The notes beneath the pieces are model-generated. The model worked only from the letters and a program-made list of their open reading frames with translations, was not told the origin of the DNA and searched no databases. From the NCBI GenBank assembly GCA_910585795.1, contig CAJUFV010000208.1, positions 1 to 36,136 on the forward strand: DNA of 36,136 bases. The letters run 5' to 3'. The stretch comes from an uncultured Clostridia bacterium. Lineage in GTDB: Bacteria; Bacillota; Clostridia; UBA1381. Positions within the stretch are counted from its first letter, which is position 1, and every line of letters begins with the position of its first letter. Made by a program: the position numbers and the translations under genes. This document shows positions 24,491 through 34,189 of this stretch, piece by piece.

Positions 24491-26226
24491 TGAGAGCGCT
24501 GTTATTTACCGAAAAGAAGCATATAAAAGAAAATATAAAAAATGATTTGTTTCTTCAAAAACAGCTTGAAGCGATAAAAGCGGACGCGGATGTTCTTATG
24601 AAGGAAGAGATATCGTCTTTATCGTATAATGCTTTTAAAACCTTTTATATTACGGGAAGCCGTAAGGAATATGAATATGAATATTTTCATCATAGACGGC
24701 GTCTCAATCATTTTGCCGTTTTGTCAGCTGTATATGAGGATAACAGTGAATACATTCGTTTTCTTCAGGACGCTTTATGGGCGGTATTAGACGAATTCAC
24801 ATGGGCTTTGCCAGCACATATTCCCCAGGAGACTGAAATTGCGGAATGTGAGACATGGATAGATTTGTTTGCTGCTGAAACAGCATTTACGCTTTCTGAA
24901 ATAGCCTCGATGTTTGGAAACAGACTGGATAATATGATTACAAAACGTATTGTGCATGAGGTACGCAGACGCGTGATTATACCGTATCTTAGCGGCAGAA
25001 AAAATAGCTGGGACTATCTGGAAAATAATTGGTCGGCGGTCTGCGCCGGAAGCGTTGGAGCAGCGTTTCTTTATCTTGCTGATGACAGCGAGATAAAGAA
25101 AGTAATGCCTAGGCTGAAAAATACGCTTGAATGTTATCTTAAAGGCTTTGGTAATGACGGGGCGTGTGTTGAGGGGATTAATTACTGGATTTACGGCTTT
25201 GGATACTTTATATATTTTGCGCGTCTTCTTTATGAATATACATGCGGTGAAGAAAATCTTCTTAATAATGATAAGGTTAAAAATATCGCGCTGTTTCCTC
25301 AGAAGATATATTTTAAGAATAATAATACCGTCAGTTTTTCGGATTGCGATAATAAGTTTATGCATAGAAGCGGTTTGATGTATTTTCTTAAAAAGCAGTA
25401 TGACGATGTGATTATACCTGATGATGACAGCGCGCTTGAGTTTGACGGTGACAGCTGTTATCGTTTCGCGCATCTTATAAGAGATTTCGCGTGGCGGGAC
25501 AACCGGATTCAAATATGTAATGAGGAAAAAAATTGTTTTGAGTATTTTGAAGATGCGGCATGGTATATAAAGAAAACAAAATTATATGAATTCGCGGCAA
25601 AGGCAGGAGCTAATAATGAATCGCATAATCACAATGATATTGCGTCATTTTTGTTGAATGTTAATGGGTATGCTATTGTAACAGACCCAGGCAGGGGTGA
25701 ATATACGGCGGATTATTTCAGTGATAAAAGATATGAATATTTTGCTCCGTCTGCGCTTGCGCATAGTATACCCATAATAAACGGTATGGTTCAGCAGGCC
25801 GGGGAATTGTATCGGGGCAGTATAACCGCTGCGGAAAATAACAGGCTTGTAATTGATTTTGAAAACGCCTATAATGATGAAAGCTTAGGAAAGCTTCGAA
25901 GGAGCTTTACATTTTATGATGATAAAATTGTTATAAGCGATAAAATTACTTTTATAAGTGAACCATACGGCGTGACTGAGCATTTTGTGTTTGACAGTCA
26001 GCCTGTCAAGTGTGACGGCGGTCTAACAATAGGAAATGTCCATATGTTTTATGGGGAAGAACGATTTGACTGTAAAATATCAAAAAAGACTTTTGCGGCT
26101 AATTATGATAAGTATAAAACTGTTTATATAGCTGATTTTGAGTGTATAAAACCTGAAAGAGAAATGGAAATGATTTTTGAAATAAATATAAAGATGACTT
26201 CAAAGGAGGATAAACCTTATGAATAA
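24490..26226 (+). CDS. Heparinase II/III-like putative polysaccharide lyase
   Basis: A 578-residue protein without signal peptide. The ATG at 24490 is chosen because it overlaps the preceding stop (TAATG) and has GGAG at 24478-24481. The N-terminal two thirds is alpha-helical, like the toroid of heparinase II/III and alginate-lyase-like enzymes, with NNWSAVC (N179-N180) and EGINYWIYGFGYF (E228, Y232, Y235). The C-terminal beta region contains ESHNHNDIASFLL (H379, H381, D383), matching the His-rich metal/active-site segment of heparinase II/III. Asn, Tyr and His residues suited to beta-elimination on a uronic acid are thus present. It sits between two FAD oxidoreductases with overlapping ends, so the three products probably act together. 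Substrate unknown. Confidence 0.82.
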   Translation: MRALLFTEKKHIKENIKNDLFLQKQLEAIKADADVLMKEEISSLSYNAFKTFYITGSRKEYEYEYFHHRRRLNHFAVLSAVYEDNSEYIRFLQDALWAVLDEFTWALPAHIPQETEIAECETWIDLFAAETAFTLSEIASMFGNRLDNMITKRIVHEVRRRVIIPYLSGRKNSWDYLENNWSAVCAGSVGAAFLYLADDSEIKKVMPRLKNTLECYLKGFGNDGACVEGINYWIYGFGYFIYFARLLYEYTCGEENLLNNDKVKNIALFPQKIYFKNNNTVSFSDCDNKFMHRSGLMYFLKKQYDDVIIPDDDSALEFDGDSCYRFAHLIRDFAWRDNRIQICNEEKNCFEYFEDAAWYIKKTKLYEFAAKAGANNESHNHNDIASFLLNVNGYAIVTDPGRGEYTADYFSDKRYEYFAPSALAHSIPIINGMVQQAGELYRGSITAAENNRLVIDFENAYNDESLGKLRRSFTFYDDKIVISDKITFISEPYGVTEHFVFDSQPVKCDGGLTIGNVHMFYGEERFDCKISKKTFAANYDKYKTVYIADFECIKPEREMEMIFEINIKMTSKEDKPYE

Positions 26227-27985
26227 GAACCTTAGAAGTATTAAGCATACTGTTGATTTATGTGTTGTTGGCGGAGGACTTGCCGGAATGTGCGCCGCGG
26301 TTGCGGCGGCGCGTCACGGAATAAAGGTGGCGCTAATGCATGACCGTCCTGTGTACGGCGGTAACGCGTCAAGCGAAATAAGAATGTGGGTATGCGGCGC
26401 GCATGGCGAGAATAATCGTGAAACGGGAATAATAGAGGAAATAGCGCTTGAAACTTTGTATCAAAACCCGTATAGACGGTATCCTATATGGGATAGTATT
26501 TTATTTGAGCTTATCAAAAATGAAAAAAATATTACTCCTATTTTAAACTGTTCATGTAATGATGCCGAGATGGACGGAGAGCGTATAAAAAGCGTAACAG
26601 GCTGGCAAACCACAACACAGTGCTATCATATTGTGGAAGCGAAGTTGTTTGCGGACTGCTCAGGAGACAGTATTCTGGCTCCGCTTACAGGCGCGCATTA
26701 CCGGTGGGGACGTGAAGGCAGAAGCGAATTTAATGAGGATATAGCTCCCGAAACAGCTGATAAAAAAACAATGGGTTTATCGTGTCTTATTCAGGCTCGT
26801 GAAACAGATAAAAAGCATGTATATATAGCTCCGCCGTGGGCAAGAAAATTTACAAAAGAGGCTTTGCCGTACAGACTGCCGGATATGAATGACCCTGAAG
26901 AAAATTTCTGGTACATGGAGCTTGGCGGTGAGGGTGATACAATACATGATACTGAAAAGCTGCGCGATGAGCTTATAAGCGTTGCGTATGGAATATGGGA
27001 TTTTGTCAAAAACAGCGGCGAATATGACGCTGACAACTGGGAGCTTGAATTTGTGGGATTTCTGCCCGGAAAGCGTGAGAGCCGCAGATATGTCGGGGAT
27101 TATATAATGACTCAGAATGATGTAAGAAGCGGCGGTCATTTTGATGATATAATAGCTTACGGCGGATGGACTATGGATGATCATAATCCCGCGGGAATCA
27201 ATACAAGAGAAAAGCCGAATATATTCCATCCTGCGCCGTCTCCGTTTGGGATACCATACAGATGTGTATATTCCGCAAATATAGAAAATCTGTATTTTGC
27301 GGGACGCAATATAAGCGTTACACATACTGCAATGAGCGCGTCAAGGGTTATGGCTACCTGTGCTCTTTTGGGTCAGGCTGTTGGAACAGCATCGGCAATT
27401 GCGTCTAAGAATGGCGTCAGTCCCAGAGAAGTGGGAGAAAATCATATATTTGAGCTTAAGCAGACATTGATGGATGACGGATGCTGGCTTCCGTATAATA
27501 AAACAGAACTGTCGGAGCTTACGAAAAGCGCGGCGATTTCTTCAGACGGAGAAAATACTGAAAATCTTTTGAACGGATTTGAGCGTCCGCGGGGAGAAGA
27601 GGATAATTGCTGGCGCGGTAATGCCGGTAATACAATAACCTTTACTTTTGATAAGGAGCATATGATAAACGAAGTGAGACTTGTGTTTAACAGTGATTTG
27701 AACAGGGAAACGACAGGAGCGTGTGATTATATACCTGAGAAAATGAATACCTGCAATATACATAAAAATGCACCGGCACTTAATGTGCCGAAAACACTAG
27801 TAAAAGATATGAGGCTTGAGCTTCTGGGTTCGGACGGATTGTGGTACGAAATTCAGGGTATAGAGGAAAACCATCAGCGTCTTGTGAAGCAAAGGATAGA
27901 AAAAAAAGCGTCCGGAATACGTTTTACCCTGCTTTCTACAAACGGAAATGAGAAAGCGGAAATTTATTCCATAGATTTACGTTGA
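26219..27985 (+). CDS. FAD-dependent oxidoreductase (FAD_oxidored type), second copy
   Basis: A 588-residue flavoprotein, PF12831-like. GGGLAG at residues 18-23 is the FAD motif, followed by PVYGGNASSEIRMWVCGAHG, a segment typical of this class; the C-terminal FAD contact is NLYFAGRNISVTHTAMSASR. After about residue 440 an extra beta-rich region (NAGNTITFTFDKEHMINEVRL) resembles a discoidin/CBM32-like fold and could position a sugar ligand. The start overlaps the heparinase-like gene by eight bases, with AAGGAGGA at 26203-26210. It is clearly diverged from the flavoprotein at 23195 and longer by about 150 residues, so it probably has a different substrate or step. Cytoplasmic, no signal peptide. 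Confidence 0.87.
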   Translation: MNKNLRSIKHTVDLCVVGGGLAGMCAAVAAARHGIKVALMHDRPVYGGNASSEIRMWVCGAHGENNRETGIIEEIALETLYQNPYRRYPIWDSILFELIKNEKNITPILNCSCNDAEMDGERIKSVTGWQTTTQCYHIVEAKLFADCSGDSILAPLTGAHYRWGREGRSEFNEDIAPETADKKTMGLSCLIQARETDKKHVYIAPPWARKFTKEALPYRLPDMNDPEENFWYMELGGEGDTIHDTEKLRDELISVAYGIWDFVKNSGEYDADNWELEFVGFLPGKRESRRYVGDYIMTQNDVRSGGHFDDIIAYGGWTMDDHNPAGINTREKPNIFHPAPSPFGIPYRCVYSANIENLYFAGRNISVTHTAMSASRVMATCALLGQAVGTASAIASKNGVSPREVGENHIFELKQTLMDDGCWLPYNKTELSELTKSAAISSDGENTENLLNGFERPRGEEDNCWRGNAGNTITFTFDKEHMINEVRLVFNSDLNRETTGACDYIPEKMNTCNIHKNAPALNVPKTLVKDMRLELLGSDGLWYEIQGIEENHQRLVKQRIEKKASGIRFTLLSTNGNEKAEIYSIDLR

Positions 27986-28005
27986 CGCGGAAAGGGGATT
28001 CAGAA

Positions 28006-29970
28006 ATGTTGAATTTCAGACAGGTAAATCTTGATTTTCATACAAGTGAAAAGATAGAAAATATAGGACAAAATTTTAATAAAGAGCAGTTTCAGACGGC
28101 TTTAAAAAAGGGGCATGTAAATTCAGTAACATTGTTTGCCAAATGCCATCACGGCTGGTCATATCATCCTTCACAGACAAATGAAACACATCCTAATTTG
28201 ACGTTTGATTTGCTGGGAGCGCAGATACAGGCTGCTCATGAAATAGATGTAAAAACACCGGTATATATATCTGCCGGACTGGATGAAAAAACAGCTCGGC
28301 GTCATCCTGAATGGCTGGTCAGGAATAAAGACGAGTCCACTATGTGGGCAAAGAATTTTACAGAAGCAGGTTATCACAAGCTGTGCATGTCCTCACAGTA
28401 TTTGGAAGTACTGTTAAAGCAGATTGAGGAAGTGTGCGCAAATTATGATGCCGACGGGATTTTTCTTGATATAGCAGGTGTTCAGCCGTGTTATTGTCAG
28501 AATTGTATCGCAGAGCGGGAAATGCTTGGAATGAATCCGTATGATGATAAGTCTGTAACAGAGCATGCTGAAATGGTTTATCAGCGTTACTGTGAGAAAA
28601 CGCGGGCGGCTGTTGATAAGTACAAAGCAGGACTGCATCTGTTTCATAATGGAGGTCATATACGTCAGGGCCGGCGGGATTTGGCCCGATATAATACACA
28701 TCTGGAGCTTGAAAGTCTGCCCACAGGCGGCTGGGGTTATGACCATTTCCCATTTTCTGCAAGATATTGTCAGGGATTGGGAATAGAATATCTTGGTATG
28801 ACAGGTAAATTTCACAGCTCGTGGGGTGAATTTGGAGGCTTTAAGCATCCAAACGCGCTTCGTTATGAGGTGTCGCTCGCGGCGGCGAACGGAGCTAAAA
28901 GCTCAATAGGAGACCAGCTCTCACCGAACGGTGAAATGGATATGGTTACATATGATTTGATTGGACGCGCGTATTCAGAGCTTGAGGAGAAAGAACCATG
29001 GCTGGATAATGTAAGCTCTGTCGCGGACATTGCCGTAATTAGTCCGGAAGCGTGCGAAGGGACACACAGCACAGCACAGACTACACAAGTGGGCGCTTCG
29101 GGAAGCGGTGTTTGCCGTATCCTGCTTGAGGGAAAGTATTTGTTTGATATTGCGGATTTTGAAACAGAACTGGATAAGTATAAGGTAGTAATATTGCCGG
29201 ATATCGTGCGTGTTGATAACGACTTCGCGGAAAAGCTAAGACGTTTTTGCAATAATGGCGGTAAAATATTGGCTACAGGCAAATCGGCGATGTATACGGA
29301 TAAAAATGAATTTTGTCTTGAACTTGGCGCTAAGTGGCTTGGAGAAAATCAGTATAAGCCGGATTATTTCAGACCGTTTGAGGAAATAGCGGGTATGGGT
29401 GATACTGATTATGTAATGTATGGCAGCGGAGAAAAGATATGTTGTATAGGAGTTGAGCTTGGCAGCCGTAAAAATCCTTATTTCAACCGTACATGGGAAC
29501 ATTTCTGCTCACATCAGCATACGCCGTGCGGCGGTGAATACGGCGGCGGCGGAATGACCGAGGGGAAGGATGGAATATATATTGCATGGAATATATTTGA
29601 TGATTACGCCGAAACCGGCGGGATTCATCTGAAACAGATGGCGGTATTTGCGCTGGATAAGCTGCTTGGCAGCGGTAAGACCTTAATTACAAGCCTTCCG
29701 GCACAGGGTATAACTACGCTGATGCAGCAAGAGAATAGGCTGATTTGTCATTTGCTTTATGTCAGTCCTGTGAAGCGTGGACGTGACACGGAGGTTATTG
29801 AGGACATAATACCTATTTATAATACTAATCTGAAAATAAAAACGGATATGGAAATTAGACGTGTGTACCTTGCGCCGCAGAATAAAGACATAGAATTTCA
29901 ATATAAGGATGGAGTTGTTTCCATGAGTGTAGAAGAAATAGAATGTCATCAGATGATAGTACTTGAATAA
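28006..29970 (+). CDS. GHL6-like TIM-barrel putative glycoside hydrolase
   Basis: A 654-residue protein without signal peptide. The ATG at 28006 is preferred over an in-frame TTG at 27982 because AAAGGGG at 27991-27997 lies eight bases upstream. The N-terminal (beta/alpha)8-type region has the GHL6/PF14871-like pattern NSVTLFAKCHHGWSYHPS and PVYISAGLDE, then DGIFLDIAG (D150, D155), a Cys cluster (C162, C164, C167), and LELESLPTGGWG (E234, E236). The acidic residues are catalytic candidates. The region from about 340 resembles a beta-galactosidase trimerisation-type domain (YKVVILPDIVRVDNDF, GGKILATGKSAM). Related proteins are predicted hydrolases of alpha- or beta-linked sugars with little biochemistry, so the linkage cut here is unknown. 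Confidence 0.8.
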   Translation: MLNFRQVNLDFHTSEKIENIGQNFNKEQFQTALKKGHVNSVTLFAKCHHGWSYHPSQTNETHPNLTFDLLGAQIQAAHEIDVKTPVYISAGLDEKTARRHPEWLVRNKDESTMWAKNFTEAGYHKLCMSSQYLEVLLKQIEEVCANYDADGIFLDIAGVQPCYCQNCIAEREMLGMNPYDDKSVTEHAEMVYQRYCEKTRAAVDKYKAGLHLFHNGGHIRQGRRDLARYNTHLELESLPTGGWGYDHFPFSARYCQGLGIEYLGMTGKFHSSWGEFGGFKHPNALRYEVSLAAANGAKSSIGDQLSPNGEMDMVTYDLIGRAYSELEEKEPWLDNVSSVADIAVISPEACEGTHSTAQTTQVGASGSGVCRILLEGKYLFDIADFETELDKYKVVILPDIVRVDNDFAEKLRRFCNNGGKILATGKSAMYTDKNEFCLELGAKWLGENQYKPDYFRPFEEIAGMGDTDYVMYGSGEKICCIGVELGSRKNPYFNRTWEHFCSHQHTPCGGEYGGGGMTEGKDGIYIAWNIFDDYAETGGIHLKQMAVFALDKLLGSGKTLITSLPAQGITTLMQQENRLICHLLYVSPVKRGRDTEVIEDIIPIYNTNLKIKTDMEIRRVYLAPQNKDIEFQYKDGVVSMSVEEIECHQMIVLE

Positions 29971-29990
29971 CATCTGAAGGGGGAAACAAA

Positions 29991-30731
29991 ATGAAAGTTT
30001 TAGCAATAGGAAACAGTTTTTCAAATGACGCTATGCGTTATTTGCGCGATATAGCGAAGGCAGATGGAGAAAACATAAAAGCGGTAAATCTGTTTATAGG
30101 TGGCTGTCCGCTGTCACGGCATTATGCGAATATGCATAATGATTCGGCAGATTATGATTTTGAATATAATGGTGAGAGAACAGGTATAAAGGTTTCGATA
30201 CGTCAGGCGTTGCAGAGTGACATATGGGATGTGGTGACGCTTCAGCAGGTGAGCGGTCAAAGTGTGGATTATGAAACGTATCAGCCGTATCTTAATTCCC
30301 TTGCGGGATATGTTCATATACACGCGCCGAAAGCAAAAATCATGCTGCACCAGACATGGGCGTATGAGCAGGGCAGCGCGCGTCTTACAGAGGAGCTTGG
30401 ATATAAAAGTCAAGGTGATATGTTCACAGACTTAAAGGCAGCGTATGAGCAGGCGGCAAAAGCGATTGGAGGTGCGGAAATTATTCCGTGCGGCGAGGCC
30501 TTTCAGAAGCTTATAGATGAGAATACCTCACGCCTGCATCGTGATACCTTTCACGCGTCGTTGGGACTCGGAAGGCTTGCGTTGGGATATGTTTGGTATG
30601 AGATGCTAACAGGCAGGAGCTGTATAGGAAATAGCTTTAATGATACTGATGAGCCTGTTATGTGTCGGGAAATGGAAATAGCTCAGAAATGCGCGCATAA
30701 AGCCGTAGATAAATACAGGAGGATATACTGA
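29991..30731 (+). CDS. DUF4886 SGNH-like protein
   Basis: A 246-residue protein of the DUF4886 type, related in fold to SGNH esterases. GNSFS near the N-terminus supplies a nucleophile candidate (S9), and DTFH supplies an Asp-His pair (D185, H188) at the expected C-terminal place. TLQQVSGQS and MLHQTWAYEQG are typical inner motifs. No signal peptide is present. AAGGGGG at 29977-29983 is seven bases from the ATG. With the SGNH esterase at 22481 and the serine hydrolase at 33005 this is the third potential deacylase of the cluster, which suggests a multiply acylated substrate. Activity is inferred; DUF4886 has no established general function that I can state. Confidence 0.85.
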   Translation: MKVLAIGNSFSNDAMRYLRDIAKADGENIKAVNLFIGGCPLSRHYANMHNDSADYDFEYNGERTGIKVSIRQALQSDIWDVVTLQQVSGQSVDYETYQPYLNSLAGYVHIHAPKAKIMLHQTWAYEQGSARLTEELGYKSQGDMFTDLKAAYEQAAKAIGGAEIIPCGEAFQKLIDENTSRLHRDTFHASLGLGRLALGYVWYEMLTGRSCIGNSFNDTDEPVMCREMEIAQKCAHKAVDKYRRIY

Positions 30732-30732
30732 T

Positions 30733-32991
30733 ATGTATAAATTTAATAACAGAGAAATAACATTTGGCAAGTATAACACACCTACACCGTGGATGAATTA
30801 TTTGTCAAACGGAACATTTCATACAATGATTTCGCAGGCAGGAGGCGGTGTAGCGTTTTATAAATCACCACAGATATGGAGAATTAATCATTATCGTTTT
30901 TTTCATATGCCTACTGACCGAAGCGGTTTTTACACATATATAAAGGATGAAGCAGACTACTGGTGTCCTACGAATGAACCATGCAGAAGTAAGCCTGAAA
31001 AATGGACTTCGACACATGGTATGGGATATACCCGTTTTGAGGCTGAGAAAAATGATGTGACTGTAAAGAGTACATATTTTGTAGGTGAATATGAAAACGC
31101 GCTTATATGGAATTTAAAGTTTAAATCTAGGTCTGATAAAAAGCTCACAATTTTTCCGTATGTTGAGCTTGGTATGATGGAATTTATGCGTGAACTGCAA
31201 TGGCAGTGTTATAACAAGCATCAGCTTACCGCATATAATATGGATAATGTGCTGGTGTATAAATATGGTGTTGAGGACCAGCCGCGTCCTGAACAGACGC
31301 CTTTGGTTTATTTCGCGTCAGATGTGCCTGTTGTAGGCTTTGATTGTGACAGAGATGAGTTTGTGGGGGCGTATCGCAGTGAGGAAAATCCTCAGAATGT
31401 TGAAAAAGGACAATGTACAAATTCAACGCTTTACGGCGGCGACCCTTGTTTTGCGCTTCAGATAGACCTTGAACTAAAGGCCGGTGAAGAAAAAACCGTT
31501 AATATTTTTCTTGGTACGGCAATGACAGAGGATGAAATAAAGTCAAGTGTTTCTCATTGTTGTGAAAGTACTTTTGTGGAAAAATCATATAACAGGCTGT
31601 GTGAGCAGTGGGACAATTATCTTGGGAAATTTCAGTGTGAAATTCCTGATAAGGATGCTCAGACTATGATAAATATTTGGAATCCGTATCAGGCGGAGCG
31701 TAATTTCCAGTTTTCACGAAATATCAGCTATTATGCGACAGGTACTTTCCGCGGCGTAGGCGTGAGAGATACCGCTCAGGATATTCTGGCGATGGTACCA
31801 TTTGATTTAAGACGTGCAAAGAATAAGCTGAATCTGCTATTTACACAGCAGTATCAGGACGGACATTGTAATCATTATTGCTTCCCGATTGAAGGCTGGG
31901 AGCCTGTAAAGCGTATACATAGTGATAATCACTTATGGCTTGTAATGACCTGTTATCATATTATCATGGAGGAAGGCAGTCTTGACTATCTGGATGAGGT
32001 TGTTAATTTCTATGACGGCGGCTGCGCTACTGTTTGGGAGCATATTAAAAAGTCAATTGATTTCTGTATGGCTAATTTGGGTCATAACGGCTTCCCGCTT
32101 ATGCTGTCCTCAGACTGGAATGACATGCTGTATAAGGTGTGCCGCAAGGGCAGAGGTGAAAGTGTATGGACGGGAATGCAGTTTGGAACGGTACTCAGGA
32201 TGATTGCGGAAATTGCTGAGCTTAAGGGTGAGGATAAGCAAAAGTATTTTGATATATATGAAAGTCAGAAAAAGCTTGTCAACGAAAAGGCATGGGACGG
32301 TAATTGGTATATTAGATGTATTACAGATGAAGGTCGTTATATCGGCAGTGAAAAGGAACCTCAGGCAAAGATATGGCTAAATACCCAGAGCTGGTCGGTA
32401 ATTAGTGGTATGGGTGATAATGGACTTGCGGCAATGGATAGTGTAAAAGAGTATCTTGATACGGATTTGGGTATTAAGAAAATACACCCGTCAATGCAGG
32501 ATTATCCGTCAAAGAGCGACCCGCTTACTTATTATAATAAGGGCTGCGGTGAAAACGGAAGCGTATTCTGTCACGCAAATACATGGGCGATTATTGCCGA
32601 ATGTATGTTAAAGCGGCCTGAAAGAGCTTATAAGTATTATCATCAGCTTTTACCTATGATAGCTCAGGAAAAAGCGGGTGAATGGCGTTATAAAGCTGAA
32701 CCGTATGTATACGCTTCAAATATATTTGGTCCTGAAAGTGATAAATTTGGTTTGGCTAATGTGTCATGGCTTACGGGAACTGCGGCATGGATGTATGTTG
32801 CTGTGACTCAGTATATGTTTGGAATACGCGCAAAATGGGATGGTCTTGAAATTGACCCGTGTCTGCCGGATGAGATGCTTCCCGCAAAGGTTACGCGTGT
32901 ATTTAGAGGACATAAGTATGATATTACAATAACTAAAAATGAAAGAGTATTTGTAAAGTTTGAAGATAAGGATGAGAATATAGTTATCTGA
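30733..32991 (+). CDS. GH94-type glycoside phosphorylase
   Basis: A 752-residue cytoplasmic protein of the cellobiose/chitobiose phosphorylase class. An N-terminal beta-sandwich (to about residue 270) is followed by an (alpha/alpha)6 barrel. SDWND (D461, D464) is the motif that carries the catalytic Asp in GH94, followed by GRGESVWTGMQ. WLNTQSWSVISG and GENGSVFCHANTWAI match phosphate- and substrate-binding segments of the family. Phosphorolysis of an imported disaccharide to a sugar 1-phosphate is the expected reaction, saving one ATP. The acceptor and donor sugars cannot be read from the sequence. AGGAGG at 30717-30722 overlaps the last codons of the DUF4886 gene, so translation is coupled. 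Confidence 0.87.
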   Translation: MYKFNNREITFGKYNTPTPWMNYLSNGTFHTMISQAGGGVAFYKSPQIWRINHYRFFHMPTDRSGFYTYIKDEADYWCPTNEPCRSKPEKWTSTHGMGYTRFEAEKNDVTVKSTYFVGEYENALIWNLKFKSRSDKKLTIFPYVELGMMEFMRELQWQCYNKHQLTAYNMDNVLVYKYGVEDQPRPEQTPLVYFASDVPVVGFDCDRDEFVGAYRSEENPQNVEKGQCTNSTLYGGDPCFALQIDLELKAGEEKTVNIFLGTAMTEDEIKSSVSHCCESTFVEKSYNRLCEQWDNYLGKFQCEIPDKDAQTMINIWNPYQAERNFQFSRNISYYATGTFRGVGVRDTAQDILAMVPFDLRRAKNKLNLLFTQQYQDGHCNHYCFPIEGWEPVKRIHSDNHLWLVMTCYHIIMEEGSLDYLDEVVNFYDGGCATVWEHIKKSIDFCMANLGHNGFPLMLSSDWNDMLYKVCRKGRGESVWTGMQFGTVLRMIAEIAELKGEDKQKYFDIYESQKKLVNEKAWDGNWYIRCITDEGRYIGSEKEPQAKIWLNTQSWSVISGMGDNGLAAMDSVKEYLDTDLGIKKIHPSMQDYPSKSDPLTYYNKGCGENGSVFCHANTWAIIAECMLKRPERAYKYYHQLLPMIAQEKAGEWRYKAEPYVYASNIFGPESDKFGLANVSWLTGTAAWMYVAVTQYMFGIRAKWDGLEIDPCLPDEMLPAKVTRVFRGHKYDITITKNERVFVKFEDKDENIVI

Positions 32992-33004
32992 CGCGGAGGA
33001 TATG

Positions 33005-34165
33005 ATGAATTTTGAGTTTATGAAAAGCTTTATGGATAGTCTTACTGACTGGATTATTCCCGGTAACAGCATAGTTGTGTATAAGGATAAAGAGAAGATT
33101 TTTGAATATAGTTCAGGTTATGCAGATGTTGAAAATAAGGCAAAAATGACTGGCAGAGAACAGCTTTATATTTATTCATGTTCAAAAATTGCGACTGTAA
33201 CAGCGGCTCTTCAATTATATGAGAGAGGAAAATTTCTGCTCACTGACCCGCTGTATGAGTATCTGCCTGAATTTAAAGACATGAATATAAAAATTGACGG
33301 CACAGTTGAAAAAGCAAAAAAGCCGATACTTGTACGCGATTTGTTCACTATGACTGCGGGATTATCCTATGATACAGAAACAGAGGCCTTTCAAAAGGCG
33401 TGTATGCTTACTAACGGACATATGGATACGCGAACAGTGATAAAATGTCTTGCGGAGGAGCCTTTGATGTTTGAGCCTGGTGATAGGTGGAATTACAGCT
33501 TGTGTCATGATGTGCTGGCAGTGCTGACGGAGGTTGTTTCAGGGACGCGTTTTTCAGAATATGTTAAAAGGAATATATTTGACGCTCTGGATATGAAAAA
33601 TTCATATTATCATCCGACGTCAGACATGACGGAAAAAATGGCGCGGCAGTATATCTATGAAACAGGCGGTACAAGTGATATAGTAGAGCTTCAGAGAAGT
33701 AAAAACCGTTCTGGTGTTGTTAAGAAAACAGAAGGAAATCATCTTGTGTTTGGTGACAGATATGACAGCGGCGGAGCCGGAATCATTACTACGGTAAACG
33801 ATTATGCTTTGCTTGCGGCGGCGCTGGCAAACAGCGGCCGCGGGCTTAACAAAAACAGAATATTAAGCCGCGCGACAGTTGAGCTTATGAAAACAAATCA
33901 TCTGAGCAATGAACAGCGAAGGATGATGAGCTGGCCGCAGTTAAAAGGTTATGGCTATGGTCTTGGCGTAAGGACAATGCTGAATAAAGCTGAAGGCGGC
34001 TCAAATGGGCCAGCCGGCGAATTTGGCTGGGGAGGAGCTGCCGGAGCAACAGTGTTAATGGATACCGAGCACAATTTAGCTATGTTTTACGCACATCACA
34101 TGCTTAATCCCCAAGAGGAATATTATCAGCCTAGGCTGAGAAATATATTATATTCATGTATATAA
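33005..34165 (+). CDS. Serine hydrolase, beta-lactamase/class C-like
   Basis: A 386-residue penicillin-binding-protein-like serine hydrolase without signal peptide. The SxxK motif is SCSK (S58, K61), the second motif is YSL (Y164) where many relatives have YxN, and a GWGG segment (341-344) is at the place of the third motif. These proteins include esterases, and in a glycan operon a sugar deacylase is more likely than resistance to beta-lactams. Two adjacent ATG codons exist at 33002 and 33005; GGAGG at 32995-32999 gives five bases to the second and only two to the first, so the second is preferred. It lies 13 bases after the phosphorylase gene. Confidence 0.85.
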   Translation: MNFEFMKSFMDSLTDWIIPGNSIVVYKDKEKIFEYSSGYADVENKAKMTGREQLYIYSCSKIATVTAALQLYERGKFLLTDPLYEYLPEFKDMNIKIDGTVEKAKKPILVRDLFTMTAGLSYDTETEAFQKACMLTNGHMDTRTVIKCLAEEPLMFEPGDRWNYSLCHDVLAVLTEVVSGTRFSEYVKRNIFDALDMKNSYYHPTSDMTEKMARQYIYETGGTSDIVELQRSKNRSGVVKKTEGNHLVFGDRYDSGGAGIITTVNDYALLAAALANSGRGLNKNRILSRATVELMKTNHLSNEQRRMMSWPQLKGYGYGLGVRTMLNKAEGGSNGPAGEFGWGGAAGATVLMDTEHNLAMFYAHHMLNPQEEYYQPRLRNILYSCI

Positions 34166-34189
34166 ACAGACGGAAAGGAAGTAGATAAA

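Noticed and set aside
33005..34165. Reading the serine hydrolase as a beta-lactam resistance gene
   Set aside because: It has no signal peptide, the second motif is YSL instead of YxN, and it lies in a glycan operon; a resistance role is not supported.
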